Assembly (NCBI GenBank): GCA_903900705.1
Contig: CAIUOG010000118.1
Location: 1 to 64,000, forward strand
Source: an uncultured Acidobacteriia bacterium
GTDB lineage: Bacteria > Acidobacteriota > Terriglobia > Bryobacterales > Bryobacteraceae
Direction: 5' to 3'
Length of the DNA: 64,000 bases
Shown here: positions 37,769-47,135 of the stretch, piece by piece
How the letters are laid out: each line of letters begins with the position of its first letter
Position numbering within the stretch: position 1 is the first letter of the stretch
Made by a program: the position numbers and the translations under genes
The notes under the pieces: model-generated
The model's database searches: none
What the model was told of the DNA's origin: nothing
Seen by the model: only the letters and a program-made list of their open reading frames with translations

Positions 37769-39607
37769 ATGCCAGCCTGGCACAAAGAAACGTGGATCGC
37801 CGCGTTCTCCGCAACGGCCATCGCGGGTTATCTGCTCGCCCACTACCTTTACGCGCTGCCGGCGCAAAGTGCGAACTGGTTTCTCTTCGCGGTGCTGCTG
37901 GCCGGCGCTCCGCTGCTCTATGATCTGGCCCGTGGTGCGCTCCAGGGCGAATTCGGTGCGGATCTGCTGGCCGGCATTTCCATCGCGACGTCGGTGGTGC
38001 TGGGCCAGTATCTCGCCGGGAGCGTGATTGTCTTGATGCTTTCGGGCGGCGCGGCGCTCGAACAGTACGCCATGCGGCGCGCTTCCGCCGTGTTGGGTGC
38101 TTTGGCGAAACGCCTGCCGCGGTTGGCGCACCGCGAGTCCGCCAGCCAGGTGACGGACATTTCGCTGGATGCGGTCCGGCTTGACGATCGGCTGATTGTG
38201 TTTCCGCACGAGATCTGTCCGGTGGATGGAGTCGTGGTGGCCGGTCACAGCACGATGGACGAGTCCTGGCTGACCGGCGAGCCGTATCAGATCTCAAAGA
38301 CTTCCGGCTCCGAGGTCATGTCCGGTGCGGTGAACGGCGCGGCTGCCCTCACCATCCGGGTGGTGCGCCTTCCGGTGGATTCCCGCTACGCGAAGATTGT
38401 GCGGGTGATGCAGGAAGCGGAACTGCGCCGTCCGGAACTGCGCCGGATTGGCGACCGGTTGGGCGCCTGGTACACGGTGGCGGCGCTGCTGGTGGCCGTG
38501 GCTGGCTGGGTAGCCGGGGGAACTCCGGTGCGGTTTCTGGCGGTGCTGGTGATCGCGACCCCCTGCCCGCTGCTGCTCGCGATTCCCGTGGCAATTATCG
38601 GCGCGGTCTCGCTGGCGGCCAGCCGTTCCATCATCGTGCGCAACCCCGCCATGCTGGAACGCGTGGGTTCCTGCCGGACCATGATTTTCGATAAGACCGG
38701 AACGCTGACGTATGGCAAACCGGTCCTGACGGAAATCCTGTGCGCTCCGAACGTGACGGAAGAGCGTGCGCTGCTCACCGCCGCCAGCCTGGAGCAGTAT
38801 TCGAGGCATCCGCTGGCATCCGCAATTCTCGACAGGGCCACTGCGCGGGGCATTCAGCCGGCGGTCATCACCGAGGTGGGTGAACAGCCGGGTTTCGGGC
38901 TCACCGGCCGCATCGGTTCGGATGAAGTGCTGATCACGGGGCGCGGGAAGCTGGCGGGAAAACCGGTGCTCGACGCTCTGCCGCCCGTCGCGCCCGGTAT
39001 GGAGAGTGTGCTGCTGCTGAACGGCGAGTACCTCGCGCTTTTTCGTTTCCGCGATGAACCCCGTGCCGAGAGCCGGCGCTTCCTGGGGCATCTGAATCCA
39101 AAGCATGGCGTGAATAAGATCATGCTGCTTTCCGGCGACCGCGAGGCGGAGGTAAAGTACCTTGCCGAGAAGGTCGGGATCTCGGATGCGATCTACGGCA
39201 AGAGCCCGGAAGAAAAGCTGGAAATCGTCCGGGAGGAATCGAAGCGAGCCCCGACCCTTTTTCTGGGGGACGGCATCAACGATGCGCCCGCCATGCAGGC
39301 AGCTACGGTGGGGATTGCGTTTGGCCAGGGCAGCGATATCACCGGCGAGGCCGCCGATGCCGTGATCATGGACCCGTCGCTCACCCGGGTGGATGAGCTG
39401 ATCCACATTGGCCGCCGGATGCGGCGAATCGCGCTGCAAAGCGCCGTGGGGGGCATTTCGCTCAGCATGATCGGCATGGGGTTGGCCGCGACGGGCCACC
39501 TCGGGCCGGTTGCCGGGGCGGTGGCGCAGGAAGTGATCGATATCCTGGCGGTACTGAATGCGGTTCGGGTGGCGTTGCCTTCGGACGATATTAAAGAAGA
39601 CAGTTAG
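37769..39607 (+). CDS. P1B-type heavy-metal transporting ATPase without N-terminal metal-binding domain
   Basis: A 612-residue membrane pump. It has an N-terminal membrane block, the actuator motif MDESWLTGEPYQISK, the transmembrane metal motif ATPCPLLLAIP (264-272 region, CPL where CPC is usual), phosphorylation site DKTGT (Asp308), the HP dipeptide in SRHPLASAI, and GDGINDAPAMQ. No HMA or His-rich N-terminal domain. The CPL form occurs in a recognised subgroup with unclear metal specificity. ATG at 37769 is chosen because the open frame before it is the tandem repeat. It is followed by a convergent universal stress protein gene. Confidence 0.9.
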   Translation: MPAWHKETWIAAFSATAIAGYLLAHYLYALPAQSANWFLFAVLLAGAPLLYDLARGALQGEFGADLLAGISIATSVVLGQYLAGSVIVLMLSGGAALEQYAMRRASAVLGALAKRLPRLAHRESASQVTDISLDAVRLDDRLIVFPHEICPVDGVVVAGHSTMDESWLTGEPYQISKTSGSEVMSGAVNGAAALTIRVVRLPVDSRYAKIVRVMQEAELRRPELRRIGDRLGAWYTVAALLVAVAGWVAGGTPVRFLAVLVIATPCPLLLAIPVAIIGAVSLAASRSIIVRNPAMLERVGSCRTMIFDKTGTLTYGKPVLTEILCAPNVTEERALLTAASLEQYSRHPLASAILDRATARGIQPAVITEVGEQPGFGLTGRIGSDEVLITGRGKLAGKPVLDALPPVAPGMESVLLLNGEYLALFRFRDEPRAESRRFLGHLNPKHGVNKIMLLSGDREAEVKYLAEKVGISDAIYGKSPEEKLEIVREESKRAPTLFLGDGINDAPAMQAATVGIAFGQGSDITGEAADAVIMDPSLTRVDELIHIGRRMRRIALQSAVGGISLSMIGMGLAATGHLGPVAGAVAQEVIDILAVLNAVRVALPSDDIKEDS

Positions 39608-39612
39608 CCTGA

Positions 39613-39676
39613 TTCAAACGGGTAGCACCATCGCTTCAAACGGTTACACCATCGCTTTAAACGGTTAGCACCGGGC
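39613..39676. repeat. 21/22-base tandem repeat, three copies, derived from the stress protein gene 3' end
   Basis: Units at 39613-39634, 39635-39655 and 39656-39676 share the pattern TTCAAACGGTTAGCACCATCGC with a few changes. The third unit contains the stop and last codons (LTV-stop) of the minus-strand universal stress protein gene, so the others are duplicates of that gene end with in-frame relics. Confidence 0.75.
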
Positions 39677-40526
39677 AGGGGCATTCGCGGATGATGGAGA
39701 GCGAATGGCTGTTCAGCCGGCCGCGGGAATCGCGGGTTTTCCCACGGCCCATGATCAGCAGGTCGGCTTCCTGACGCAGGACGCTGCCGCGAATCAGGCC
39801 GGCGATTTCACCGGGGGCGATGCAGACGGGGTAATCCGTACCGGCCTCATGCTGCAGCCGCTTAAGTCCCGCCTGGCCGCGTCCAATCAGGTAGTCGCGG
39901 TATTCGTAGTCGAAGCGGGTCATGGGAACGGCCATCGGCATGGAAACGGAATGGATCAGGGTTGGCCGGACGTGCCATTCTTCGCTGAAGCTCCTGGTGA
40001 AATGCAACAGGCATGAACTGGAGGGGCCAAGATCGAGCGCGGTGAGCACGGTTTCCGGCTGTGGACGGGGTGGCCGGCAGTTTGTATGTTCCGCGTGGCC
40101 CGTCACCCAGACCGGGCAGGGCGCTTCATTGAGGGTCCGCACGGCCTCATGTCCGAGGATGTTGGGGATGTATTCGCCATGCCCGAAGCTGCCGATCATA
40201 ATAAGGTCGGTCTGGTTGGCGGCGGCGTAAGCCACGATTCGTTCACCGGGTCGCCCGGTCTCGACGGCGGTATTCCAGAAAGGCTTTTCTTCGTCCGAAT
40301 CCGGCCCCAGAAATTTTCTGCCGAAGTGCCGCAGCCGGTCGACAAAGTGCGCATGTTCTTCGGGCGGCGCCGGTTTGCTGTCCGGACAGGTCTTGCCGGG
40401 AGTTCTGCCAATGACGTGCAGCAACGTCACTTCCGCGCCTTCGTGCTCCGCCATCACCCTGACGAAGGGCGCAATCAGGCGCGACTGGTCGGAGAAATCG
40501 ACTGGAAAGAGGATTCGTTGGAACAC
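39657..40526 (-). CDS. Tandem-domain universal stress protein
   Basis: A 289-residue protein made of two Usp domains. Domain 1 starts VFQRILFPVDFSDQSRLIAPFV and has TDLIMIGSFGHGEYIPNILGHEAVRTLNEAPCPVWV, close to the ATP-binding G-x2-G-x9-G-S/T pattern; domain 2 (about 155-289) ends ADLLIMGRGKTRDSRGRLNSHSLSIIRECPCPVLTV. Start GTG at 40526 with GAGGT about ten bases upstream; the open frame continues upstream to 40736 but as low-complexity sequence. Shares layout with the second tandem Usp protein at 55773-56648. Function: general stress survival, nucleotide-binding; target unknown. Confidence 0.85.
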   Translation of the reverse strand: MFQRILFPVDFSDQSRLIAPFVRVMAEHEGAEVTLLHVIGRTPGKTCPDSKPAPPEEHAHFVDRLRHFGRKFLGPDSDEEKPFWNTAVETGRPGERIVAYAAANQTDLIMIGSFGHGEYIPNILGHEAVRTLNEAPCPVWVTGHAEHTNCRPPRPQPETVLTALDLGPSSSCLLHFTRSFSEEWHVRPTLIHSVSMPMAVPMTRFDYEYRDYLIGRGQAGLKRLQHEAGTDYPVCIAPGEIAGLIRGSVLRQEADLLIMGRGKTRDSRGRLNSHSLSIIRECPCPVLTV

Positions 40527-40874
40527 AATGACGCCTACCTCATGAATTCCCTTGGCAAGGCAGGTTCCAGACCACCTGGAAACGCCTGAAATGGGCTGAA
40601 ATTGCGGGATTGAGGCTGGCGAGGTGGCACTGATGGCCGCCGGGAGACGCAATCTGAGTGAAATCGCCTTTTGGGGATGCTCGAAACCACGCAATCGAGG
40701 GGAGAAGCCTGACCGACATTTCTGCGCCCCTCCCAAAGTTCGGGAGTTGCGCCAAATAGCGCATTTCCCTGCGCCATAGTCCGCCTTTTGTAGCGAAAAT
40801 TGGGTGATGAGGCATGAAGCGGGCTTCCGAAGTCGGTTCCAGACCTTATAAACTTACGTGGCGAGCAAAATGCT
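40527..40874. other. Intergenic region before the porin-cytochrome operon
   Basis: About 350 bases without a convincing gene. Visible items: a small hairpin TTCCAG/CTGGAA (40565-40581), a second one TGCGC/GCGCA (40748-40763, then TTTCCC), the decamer GTTCCAGACC near both ends of the region, and TATAAA at 40848-40853, a possible -10 box for the downstream cytochrome operon. No clear -35 partner was found. Confidence 0.4.
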
Positions 40875-43022
40875 ATGAAACGGACGGTGGCAATTAGCAT
40901 GATGACCAACAACCAAAGCCGCATCATCGGAAGCAGAACGTTTCGCGTACTTCTGCTTCTGGCTGTAGCCTTAACGCTGACAGGAACAAAAAAGAGTCCG
41001 TACGGACCACATGACAAAGCGACGTATCTCAGCTCTGTCATCATCGACTTCCTTCGGCCCGGCCTGACCCTTGCGATTCAGTCCGGCACCGTTGCGAATG
41101 ACGGAACGATCACCGTCGTCTACACCGTCGCCGACCCGCTGGGTCTGCCCCTCGACTACAACGGCGTTTATACGCCCGGCCCGCTGAGCATCGGCTATGT
41201 CGCAGCGTACCTGCCGAAGACGCAGAGCCAGTACACGGCGATTACGACGACCACCAAGACCGGCGCGGCCGGCACGTTTACCATTGCCGGAGCCGACAGT
41301 GGCGGTGTGCTGACGCAGCTGGACAACGGGAAGTACCAGTATGTCTTCAAGACCAAAGCGCCCACGGGCTTCGACACCACGCAGACAGTCAGCATCGGTC
41401 TGTATGGCAGCCGGAACATGAGCGCCTTCGGAATCCCGAACAACAACGCCACGACTGTTTACACATTCGTGCCGAATGGCAGCAAGGTCACGCAGGTTCG
41501 CGATGTCATTCGCACCTCCGCCTGCAACACCTGTCATGATCAGCTCTCCGCGCACGGCGGCCGCCGCCGCGACGTGGCTCTCTGCATCATGTGCCACCAG
41601 CCGCAGACCATTGACTCCACAACCGGCAACCCGGTGGACTTCAAGGTCTTCATCCACAAGCTGCACATGGGCTCTCAACTCCCCAGCGTGATCGCGGGTA
41701 AGCCGTACATTGTGAACGGCAACGATTTTTCAGGCGTTGTGTTCCCCGCCGATCCCCGCCGTTGCGAGACCTGCCACAACCAGAAGTCCGGCGCCGTGCA
41801 GGCAGCCAACTACCTGACGAAGCCTTCAGCTGCCGCCTGCGGCGCCTGCCATGACAACGTCAACTTTGCCACCGGCGTGAACCATGCCGGCGGTCCCCAG
41901 CTGGATGATAATCAGTGCGCCAACTGCCACATTCCGCAGGGCGAGCTGGATTTCGACGCCTCCATCAAGGGCGCGCACGTGATCCCGGCCGATTCCGCCA
42001 TGCTGAATGGCATGCAGATCGCGCTGAAGAAGGTGGATACCGGCATGGCAGGTCAGAAGCCGACCGTTACCTTTACGCTGCTCGACAACAGCGGCAGTCC
42101 GCTGCCCCTCTCCAAGCTGAGCACGCTCTCCTTCACGATGGTCGGGCCCACCAGCGACTACGGCTACACCAGCTTCGGCAGCGATGTCACGACGCCGGGC
42201 TATGTGACCGAAAGCGCGCTGACAGCCGCCAAATGTGGTCAGGACGGAACCTGCACCTACGCCTTCACCCATGCGGTGCCTGCCAAAGCGACCGGCAGCT
42301 ACAGCATCGGCGTGGAAGCCCGCCGCTCGGAAACGCTGCTGCCTGGAACCACCAAGCAGATGGCGGTGACGTACGGCGCAAAGAATCAGGTGGTGAGCTT
42401 CTCCGTGGACGGTTCCGCTCTGGCGCCCCGCCGGACGGTCGTCGCCACGGCGAACTGCCAACGCTGCCACGTGGAATTCACCACCATCCACGGCGGCCTG
42501 CGCAACCAGACCGAATACTGCGTGATGTGCCACAACCCGTCCAACACGGACGTGTCTGTGCGCGGCAGCGCAACCGTTGCGGCCGACAAAGCTCTGCCTC
42601 CGCAGGGTATCAACTTCAACATGCTGGTCCACCGGATCCACACAGGTGAAAACCTGGCGGCCCTGGGCTCCAGCTACACGGTAGTTGGATACGGCGGAAG
42701 CCACAACGACTTCTCCGACGTGAAGTATCCCGCCATGAGCTCTACCGGCTCTACCGGCTCTACCGGCGATACCCGCAACTGCTCCATGTGCCACAGCAGT
42801 GGCAGCGAGGCAAATCTTCCGCTTGGCAAGAATCCGGTGATGGATCCGCAAGGGCCCGTCAATCCGAATCAGGCCATCGCGGCGGCCTGCGTCGGTTGCC
42901 ATGCTGATCGCGCCACGGCATCTCATACCCTGGCAAATACAGACTCACTCGGTGAAAGCTGCACGGTCTGTCACAAGACCGGCGCCGAGTTCTCCATCGG
43001 TTCGGTACATGCCCAATACTAG
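40875..43022 (+). CDS. OmcA/MtrC family decaheme c-type cytochrome
   Basis: A 715-residue exported cytochrome with ten CxxCH sites: CNTCH, CIMCH, CETCH, CGACH, CANCH, CQRCH, CVMCH, CSMCH, CVGCH and CTVCH, arranged as two pentaheme groups separated by beta-rich domains, as in OmcA/MtrC. It is the likely outer-face terminal reductase of the conduit. The N-terminal hydrophobic segment (FRVLLLLAVALTLTGTKKS) has Thr where a lipobox would have Cys, so it does not look like a lipoprotein, unlike Shewanella MtrC. An STG micro-repeat lies near residue 623. The ATG could also be one of the next two Met codons. First gene of a five-gene operon. Confidence 0.92.
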   Translation: MKRTVAISMMTNNQSRIIGSRTFRVLLLLAVALTLTGTKKSPYGPHDKATYLSSVIIDFLRPGLTLAIQSGTVANDGTITVVYTVADPLGLPLDYNGVYTPGPLSIGYVAAYLPKTQSQYTAITTTTKTGAAGTFTIAGADSGGVLTQLDNGKYQYVFKTKAPTGFDTTQTVSIGLYGSRNMSAFGIPNNNATTVYTFVPNGSKVTQVRDVIRTSACNTCHDQLSAHGGRRRDVALCIMCHQPQTIDSTTGNPVDFKVFIHKLHMGSQLPSVIAGKPYIVNGNDFSGVVFPADPRRCETCHNQKSGAVQAANYLTKPSAAACGACHDNVNFATGVNHAGGPQLDDNQCANCHIPQGELDFDASIKGAHVIPADSAMLNGMQIALKKVDTGMAGQKPTVTFTLLDNSGSPLPLSKLSTLSFTMVGPTSDYGYTSFGSDVTTPGYVTESALTAAKCGQDGTCTYAFTHAVPAKATGSYSIGVEARRSETLLPGTTKQMAVTYGAKNQVVSFSVDGSALAPRRTVVATANCQRCHVEFTTIHGGLRNQTEYCVMCHNPSNTDVSVRGSATVAADKALPPQGINFNMLVHRIHTGENLAALGSSYTVVGYGGSHNDFSDVKYPAMSSTGSTGSTGDTRNCSMCHSSGSEANLPLGKNPVMDPQGPVNPNQAIAAACVGCHADRATASHTLANTDSLGESCTVCHKTGAEFSIGSVHAQY
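42741..42767. repeat. 9-base tandem repeat encoding STG x3
   Basis: TCTACCGGC occurs three times in a row inside the decaheme gene, giving Ser-Thr-Gly three times in a loop just before the CSMCH heme site. It keeps the frame. Confidence 0.9.
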
Positions 43023-43986
43023 AGTTGTAAACAGCGGCCGCCATTGCCTTCGGGCAGTGGCGGCCATTTTGTTCCTGGTGAGTGGCGTCTCCATGGTCTG
43101 GGCTGGAAAGCCGGCGGCCAAAGCGGCGCCGAAGGAACCGGCCAGGGTGTTTGGCCCTGAGTATGTTGGTTCCGAAACCTGCCAGGCCTGCCACGAAGAT
43201 ATTTTCCACGGGATTACCCAAAGTCCCCATAAGATTGTTGAGACGGATGCGGCGGAAGGCTTTAAGGGCCACGCCTGCGAAGCCTGCCATGGCGCGGGCG
43301 CGGACCATGCCGGTTCGGCTGACGCCACGAAGATCCAGAATCCGCGTAAGCTGACGGCGGCCCGGACAGATCGGATCTGCCTGAACTGCCACCTGAACCA
43401 GACCACGCACGACGGCCGGATCCAGAGCAGCCATATGAAGGACTCGGTGTCCTGCACGGCCTGCCATACGATTCACGGCAATGGCCCGGTCGGGTTGGTG
43501 GCCAGAACACAGGAGCAGGTCAACACTCTCTGCGCCGGTTGCCACAGCAACGTGATGACGCAGTTCCAGAAGCCCTTCGGCCACAAGATTAAAGAAAACG
43601 CCATGACGTGCGTGGATTGCCATAATCCGCACGGAGCTACCCGCCGCGCGATGGGACAGACCTTCGCCGCCAATGAGCCGGGTTGTTACAGCTGCCATGG
43701 CGACAAACGAGGTCCGTTTACGTTTGAGCATGCCCCGGTCCGCTTCGAGGCCTGTTCCACCTGCCATGAGCCCCATGGCTCGAACAATCCCCGCCTGCTG
43801 GTAAGGCAGGAAGTCCGGCTCGTCTGCCTGGAGTGCCATGCCAATCTGAACGGCGTGACGAAGAATCCTTCAGCCGGCGTGGTGCCGCCCGCGATTCACG
43901 ATCTGCGGTCGCCCCGGTATCAGAACTGCACCGTGTGCCACCAGAAGGTACATGGCAGCCATATCGACAGGAACCTGCTGAAATGA
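43009..43986 (+). CDS. Periplasmic decaheme c-type cytochrome, MtrA/DmsE family
   Basis: A 325-residue protein with signal peptide (RAVAAILFLVSGVSMVWA) and ten CxxCH sites (CQACH, CEACH, CLNCH, CTACH, CAGCH, CVDCH, CYSCH, CSTCH, CLECH, CTVCH) with the MtrA/DmsE pattern of His pairs (SPHK, SHMKDSVSCTACHTIHG, CHNPHG, CHEPHG). MtrA-like proteins sit inside the outer-membrane barrel and pass electrons across it. The start ATG at 43009 overlaps the previous gene by 14 bases. The stop overlaps the barrel gene start (ATGA at 43983). Confidence 0.93.
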   Translation: MPNTRVVNSGRHCLRAVAAILFLVSGVSMVWAGKPAAKAAPKEPARVFGPEYVGSETCQACHEDIFHGITQSPHKIVETDAAEGFKGHACEACHGAGADHAGSADATKIQNPRKLTAARTDRICLNCHLNQTTHDGRIQSSHMKDSVSCTACHTIHGNGPVGLVARTQEQVNTLCAGCHSNVMTQFQKPFGHKIKENAMTCVDCHNPHGATRRAMGQTFAANEPGCYSCHGDKRGPFTFEHAPVRFEACSTCHEPHGSNNPRLLVRQEVRLVCLECHANLNGVTKNPSAGVVPPAIHDLRSPRYQNCTVCHQKVHGSHIDRNLLK

Positions 43987-45989
43987 GAACCCTCTTCAGC
44001 TTTGCCACAATTGCTTTCGCTTTGCCGCTGCTGGCCCAGACTCCGGCCCCGGCGCCGACTCCGAAAGAAGCGACCAAAGAAGTTGCAAAAGAAGCGCCGG
44101 CGCCCATCGTCGCCGTATCCCCGCTACCCTCTTCGGAAAACTGGGTCACCGGTTCCTTCGAGGTGGGCGAACGTTTCCGCAGCGCCGTGGGCGGGAGTCT
44201 GCAGACTTACCGCAGCGTGGTGGATCTCAATTCCGGTCCAAAACTGATCGGCGCCGACTTTACGATCCTCGATCCGAAGCGGCGGCTTTTCGACCGCATC
44301 CGCGTCCGTGCCCACAACTGGGGCGACGACCCGTATGAGGGCGTCCACCTGCTGGTGGAAAAGCAGAAGGTCTATGAATTTAATATGGACTTCCGCAAGG
44401 TTGCATATTTCAACAACCTGCCCTCGTTCGCCGATCCGCTGCTGAACAAAGGGATTCGGGTTGACGAGCAATCGTTCGACACGCGCCGCACGCTGGGCAG
44501 CTTCTCGCTCGATGTCCTGCCGAGCGCCATGATCTCGCCCTACATCGCCTATGATCGCGATTCCAGCCACGGGACGGGCGTTTCGGTTCTGTGGACCAAC
44601 AGCGATGAGTTCGCGGTCCCCAACACGATGCGCGATTCGACGGATCTCTACCGGGGCGGTATTCACTTCACGCGGGAGAAGTTCCACGTCACGCTCGAAG
44701 AAGGTGGCAGCACCTTCCGCAACGATCAGAACACCTTTACGGCTACCTCTCTGGCACCGAATCCGGGCAACAATTCCTCGCCGATTCTGGGGCAGACGCA
44801 GGGCCTGAGCAGCCTGCTGCAGGATTATGGCGTGCGCGGCAACAGTACCTATTCCAAGGCGATTGTCACCGCCACGCCATTCCAGTGGATCGACATCTTT
44901 GGCCACTTCCTGTTCAGCGAGCCGAAGAATCACGTGAACTATTTCCAGAACGACGCGGGTTCTTTTGTGTTGCTGAGCCAGGCGTTGCTCTACAACAGTG
45001 AACTTTACCTGGTGACGGCGGCGGCGAATATGCCGCATACCAGCGCGGATGTCGGTGTCGAGATCCGGCCCGTTTCCAAACTCCGCATCCTGGAAAGCTG
45101 GATGACGGACCGCACGCACAACTCGGGCTCCGCCAGCCAGTCGGACACTCTGCTGGGCGGTGGGATATCCACGTTCATCGGCGCGCAGCTGGCTTCATCG
45201 CTGGCCGCCAACTACAACCGGTCGGAGACGACGGCAATCTATGAGCTGAAGCCGAACCTGACCGTGCGGGCCGGCTACCGCTATATCTGGGGCAATGGCA
45301 GTGATGCCGTGGTGCCCGCGGAAGGCCTGCTCGGTGTGCATCAGGAGAGCATCGGAACGCATGTGGGGCTGGGCGCGGTGACCTGGAAGCCGATCCAGAA
45401 ACTGTCGCTTACCGGCGAATTCGAAGCCGGGTCCAGCACCGGCGCGTACTTCCGCACCAGTCTTTATGACTATCGGAAGGTCCGCGCGATGGGCCGTTAT
45501 CAGTTGCGCGACACGATTCACCTTTCCGGCGACTTCATGATTCTGAGTAACTCGAATCCAAACGCGGGCGCGGATTACAAATACCTGAACCATCAGGAAT
45601 CCGTCTCCGTTATGTGGAATCCGGCGAAGAAGAAGGTGGATTTCCAGGGGTCCTATGAGCACTGCGGCTATCACTCGCGCATCGGCTATCTGATCCCGAA
45701 TCTCTACGTCACCACTGACTCCATTTATAACGAGAACTGCCACACTGTGACGGGGCTCGCGCGCACAACTTATAAACAGCTGGAAGTCTCCGCCGGTGGC
45801 TCGGTGGCGCTGAGTTCCGGCAGCAGACCGACCTCGTATTACCAGCCCATGGCGAGGGCCAGCCTGAAGCTCACAAAATCCGTCTCGCTGTTTGGCGAGT
45901 GGCGTTATTATGGCCTGGGAGAGGCGTTTTACATGTATGAGTCGTTCCGCGTGCACCTGTTTACAACCGGCCTGAGGTACTCCCGATGA
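43983..45989 (+). CDS. MtrB/PioB family outer-membrane beta-barrel
   Basis: A 668-residue protein with a signal peptide (MRTLFSFATIAFALPLLA), a short Pro/Ala/Lys linker, then long alternating amphipathic strands ending in an aromatic residue plus charged tail (FTTGLRYSR), as expected for a large barrel. Content such as GSFEVGERFRS, NWGDDPYEGVHLLVEK and EFNMDFRKVAYFNNLPSFADPLL is typical of MtrB/PioB-type porins, which sheath the MtrA cytochrome. The N-terminal CxxC seen in Shewanella MtrB is absent. ATGA overlaps link it to both neighbours, so stoichiometric co-translation is likely. Confidence 0.9.
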   Translation: MRTLFSFATIAFALPLLAQTPAPAPTPKEATKEVAKEAPAPIVAVSPLPSSENWVTGSFEVGERFRSAVGGSLQTYRSVVDLNSGPKLIGADFTILDPKRRLFDRIRVRAHNWGDDPYEGVHLLVEKQKVYEFNMDFRKVAYFNNLPSFADPLLNKGIRVDEQSFDTRRTLGSFSLDVLPSAMISPYIAYDRDSSHGTGVSVLWTNSDEFAVPNTMRDSTDLYRGGIHFTREKFHVTLEEGGSTFRNDQNTFTATSLAPNPGNNSSPILGQTQGLSSLLQDYGVRGNSTYSKAIVTATPFQWIDIFGHFLFSEPKNHVNYFQNDAGSFVLLSQALLYNSELYLVTAAANMPHTSADVGVEIRPVSKLRILESWMTDRTHNSGSASQSDTLLGGGISTFIGAQLASSLAANYNRSETTAIYELKPNLTVRAGYRYIWGNGSDAVVPAEGLLGVHQESIGTHVGLGAVTWKPIQKLSLTGEFEAGSSTGAYFRTSLYDYRKVRAMGRYQLRDTIHLSGDFMILSNSNPNAGADYKYLNHQESVSVMWNPAKKKVDFQGSYEHCGYHSRIGYLIPNLYVTTDSIYNENCHTVTGLARTTYKQLEVSAGGSVALSSGSRPTSYYQPMARASLKLTKSVSLFGEWRYYGLGEAFYMYESFRVHLFTTGLRYSR

Positions 45990-47086
45990 AACTGTTTGCC
46001 TCCTTGCTGATTTCACTCGCGGCCAGTCAGAGTTTTGCCGCTACTATTCCGATGGACTCGGAGCGCGGCGACAAGCTCTTTGTCTCGCAGGGTTGCGTGC
46101 AGTGCCACCGCCTGAAGGGGACGGGCGGAATCAGCGCTCCGGACCTCGGTCGCGTGCTTGACCGCGGCTACGCACCGGCGGATCTGGTGAGCACCATGTG
46201 GAACCACGCTCCCACCATGTTTGCCACGGTGCAGCAGTTCAACGTGCAGGTGGGCGAGATGAACGAAGCCGCCGCGGCGGACCTGTTCGCTTCATTTCTC
46301 TCCGCGCGGTTCTTTGAAATGCGCGGCGACGCGGGGCGGGGCAAGAAGCTCTTTGAGGCGCGTTCCTGCGCCACCTGCCACGGGATCCGGGACTCCTCTC
46401 CGAATCCGATGGCGACTCCGGTGGCGCAGTGGCAGACCCTGAGCGATCCGGCTGGCCTCGTGGGCGCCATGTGGAACCACTCGTCCGAGATGGGAACGGA
46501 ACTTTCAAAGAAGAAGCTGAACTGGCCCACTCTTACGCCACAGGAACTGTCGGATCTTCTGGTCTATCTGCGCAACGCCGCCACCCCGGCGCATGCCGAA
46601 GCGGGGTTCCGGATTTCGGAATCGGAAAACTCGGCGAAGCTGTTTGAAACCAAGGGCTGTGCCGCCTGCCATAAAGCGGATGAATCCAATGCGCGCCTCA
46701 CGCTCACAGGCGTTGCCGCCGCCATGTGGAATCATCAGCCGAAGCTGAAGGCCGCTCCTCCGAAGATCGATTCGGCGGAAATGCGCGAACTGCTCAGCTA
46801 TTACTGGGCGAAGCGCTTCTTCGAAGTGCCTGGCGACGTGGCTCACGGCAAGCGGATCTATGCCGCGAAGCACTGCGGCACCTGTCACTCCGGCAGTGGC
46901 CCGGGCCCTGTGCTTTCCGCCAAAGCGGGCAGCTACACCGCCATCAAAATGCTTTCGTCGCTGTGGGGCCATGGTCCGAAGATGCTGGCTGAGATGAAGG
47001 AAAAGAAGATTTCATGGCCGGTTTTTAAGGCCGGAGAGATGGAAGATCTGATCGCGGCGCTCAACGATCCCAAAACGGGCAAGTAG
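45986..47086 (+). CDS. Periplasmic tetraheme cytochrome c built of four repeated monoheme domains
   Basis: A 366-residue exported protein (signal MKLFASLLISLAASQSFA). Four CxxCH sites at 37-41, 128-132, 225-229 and 297-301 are each followed 23-35 residues later by a repeated motif: MWNHAPTM, MWNHSSEM, MWNHQPKL, LWGHGPKM (Trp at 72, 163, 248, 327), with Met or Leu at the position that may be the distal ligand. So the protein is a four-fold tandem array of one small cytochrome domain. It would shuttle electrons from the inner-membrane quinol dehydrogenase to the MtrA-type protein. Starts with ATGA overlap on the barrel gene. Confidence 0.88.
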   Translation: MKLFASLLISLAASQSFAATIPMDSERGDKLFVSQGCVQCHRLKGTGGISAPDLGRVLDRGYAPADLVSTMWNHAPTMFATVQQFNVQVGEMNEAAAADLFASFLSARFFEMRGDAGRGKKLFEARSCATCHGIRDSSPNPMATPVAQWQTLSDPAGLVGAMWNHSSEMGTELSKKKLNWPTLTPQELSDLLVYLRNAATPAHAEAGFRISESENSAKLFETKGCAACHKADESNARLTLTGVAAAMWNHQPKLKAAPPKIDSAEMRELLSYYWAKRFFEVPGDVAHGKRIYAAKHCGTCHSGSGPGPVLSAKAGSYTAIKMLSSLWGHGPKMLAEMKEKKISWPVFKAGEMEDLIAALNDPKTGK

Positions 47087-47135
47087 ACGCCGGCAGACGG
47101 AAGCCGGCGGTTCGAAGCCGGTTGCAATCGAAAAA

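Noticed and set aside
39606-39676. CRISPR-like array from the repeated 21/22-base units
   Set aside because: Units are contiguous without spacers and derive from a gene end.
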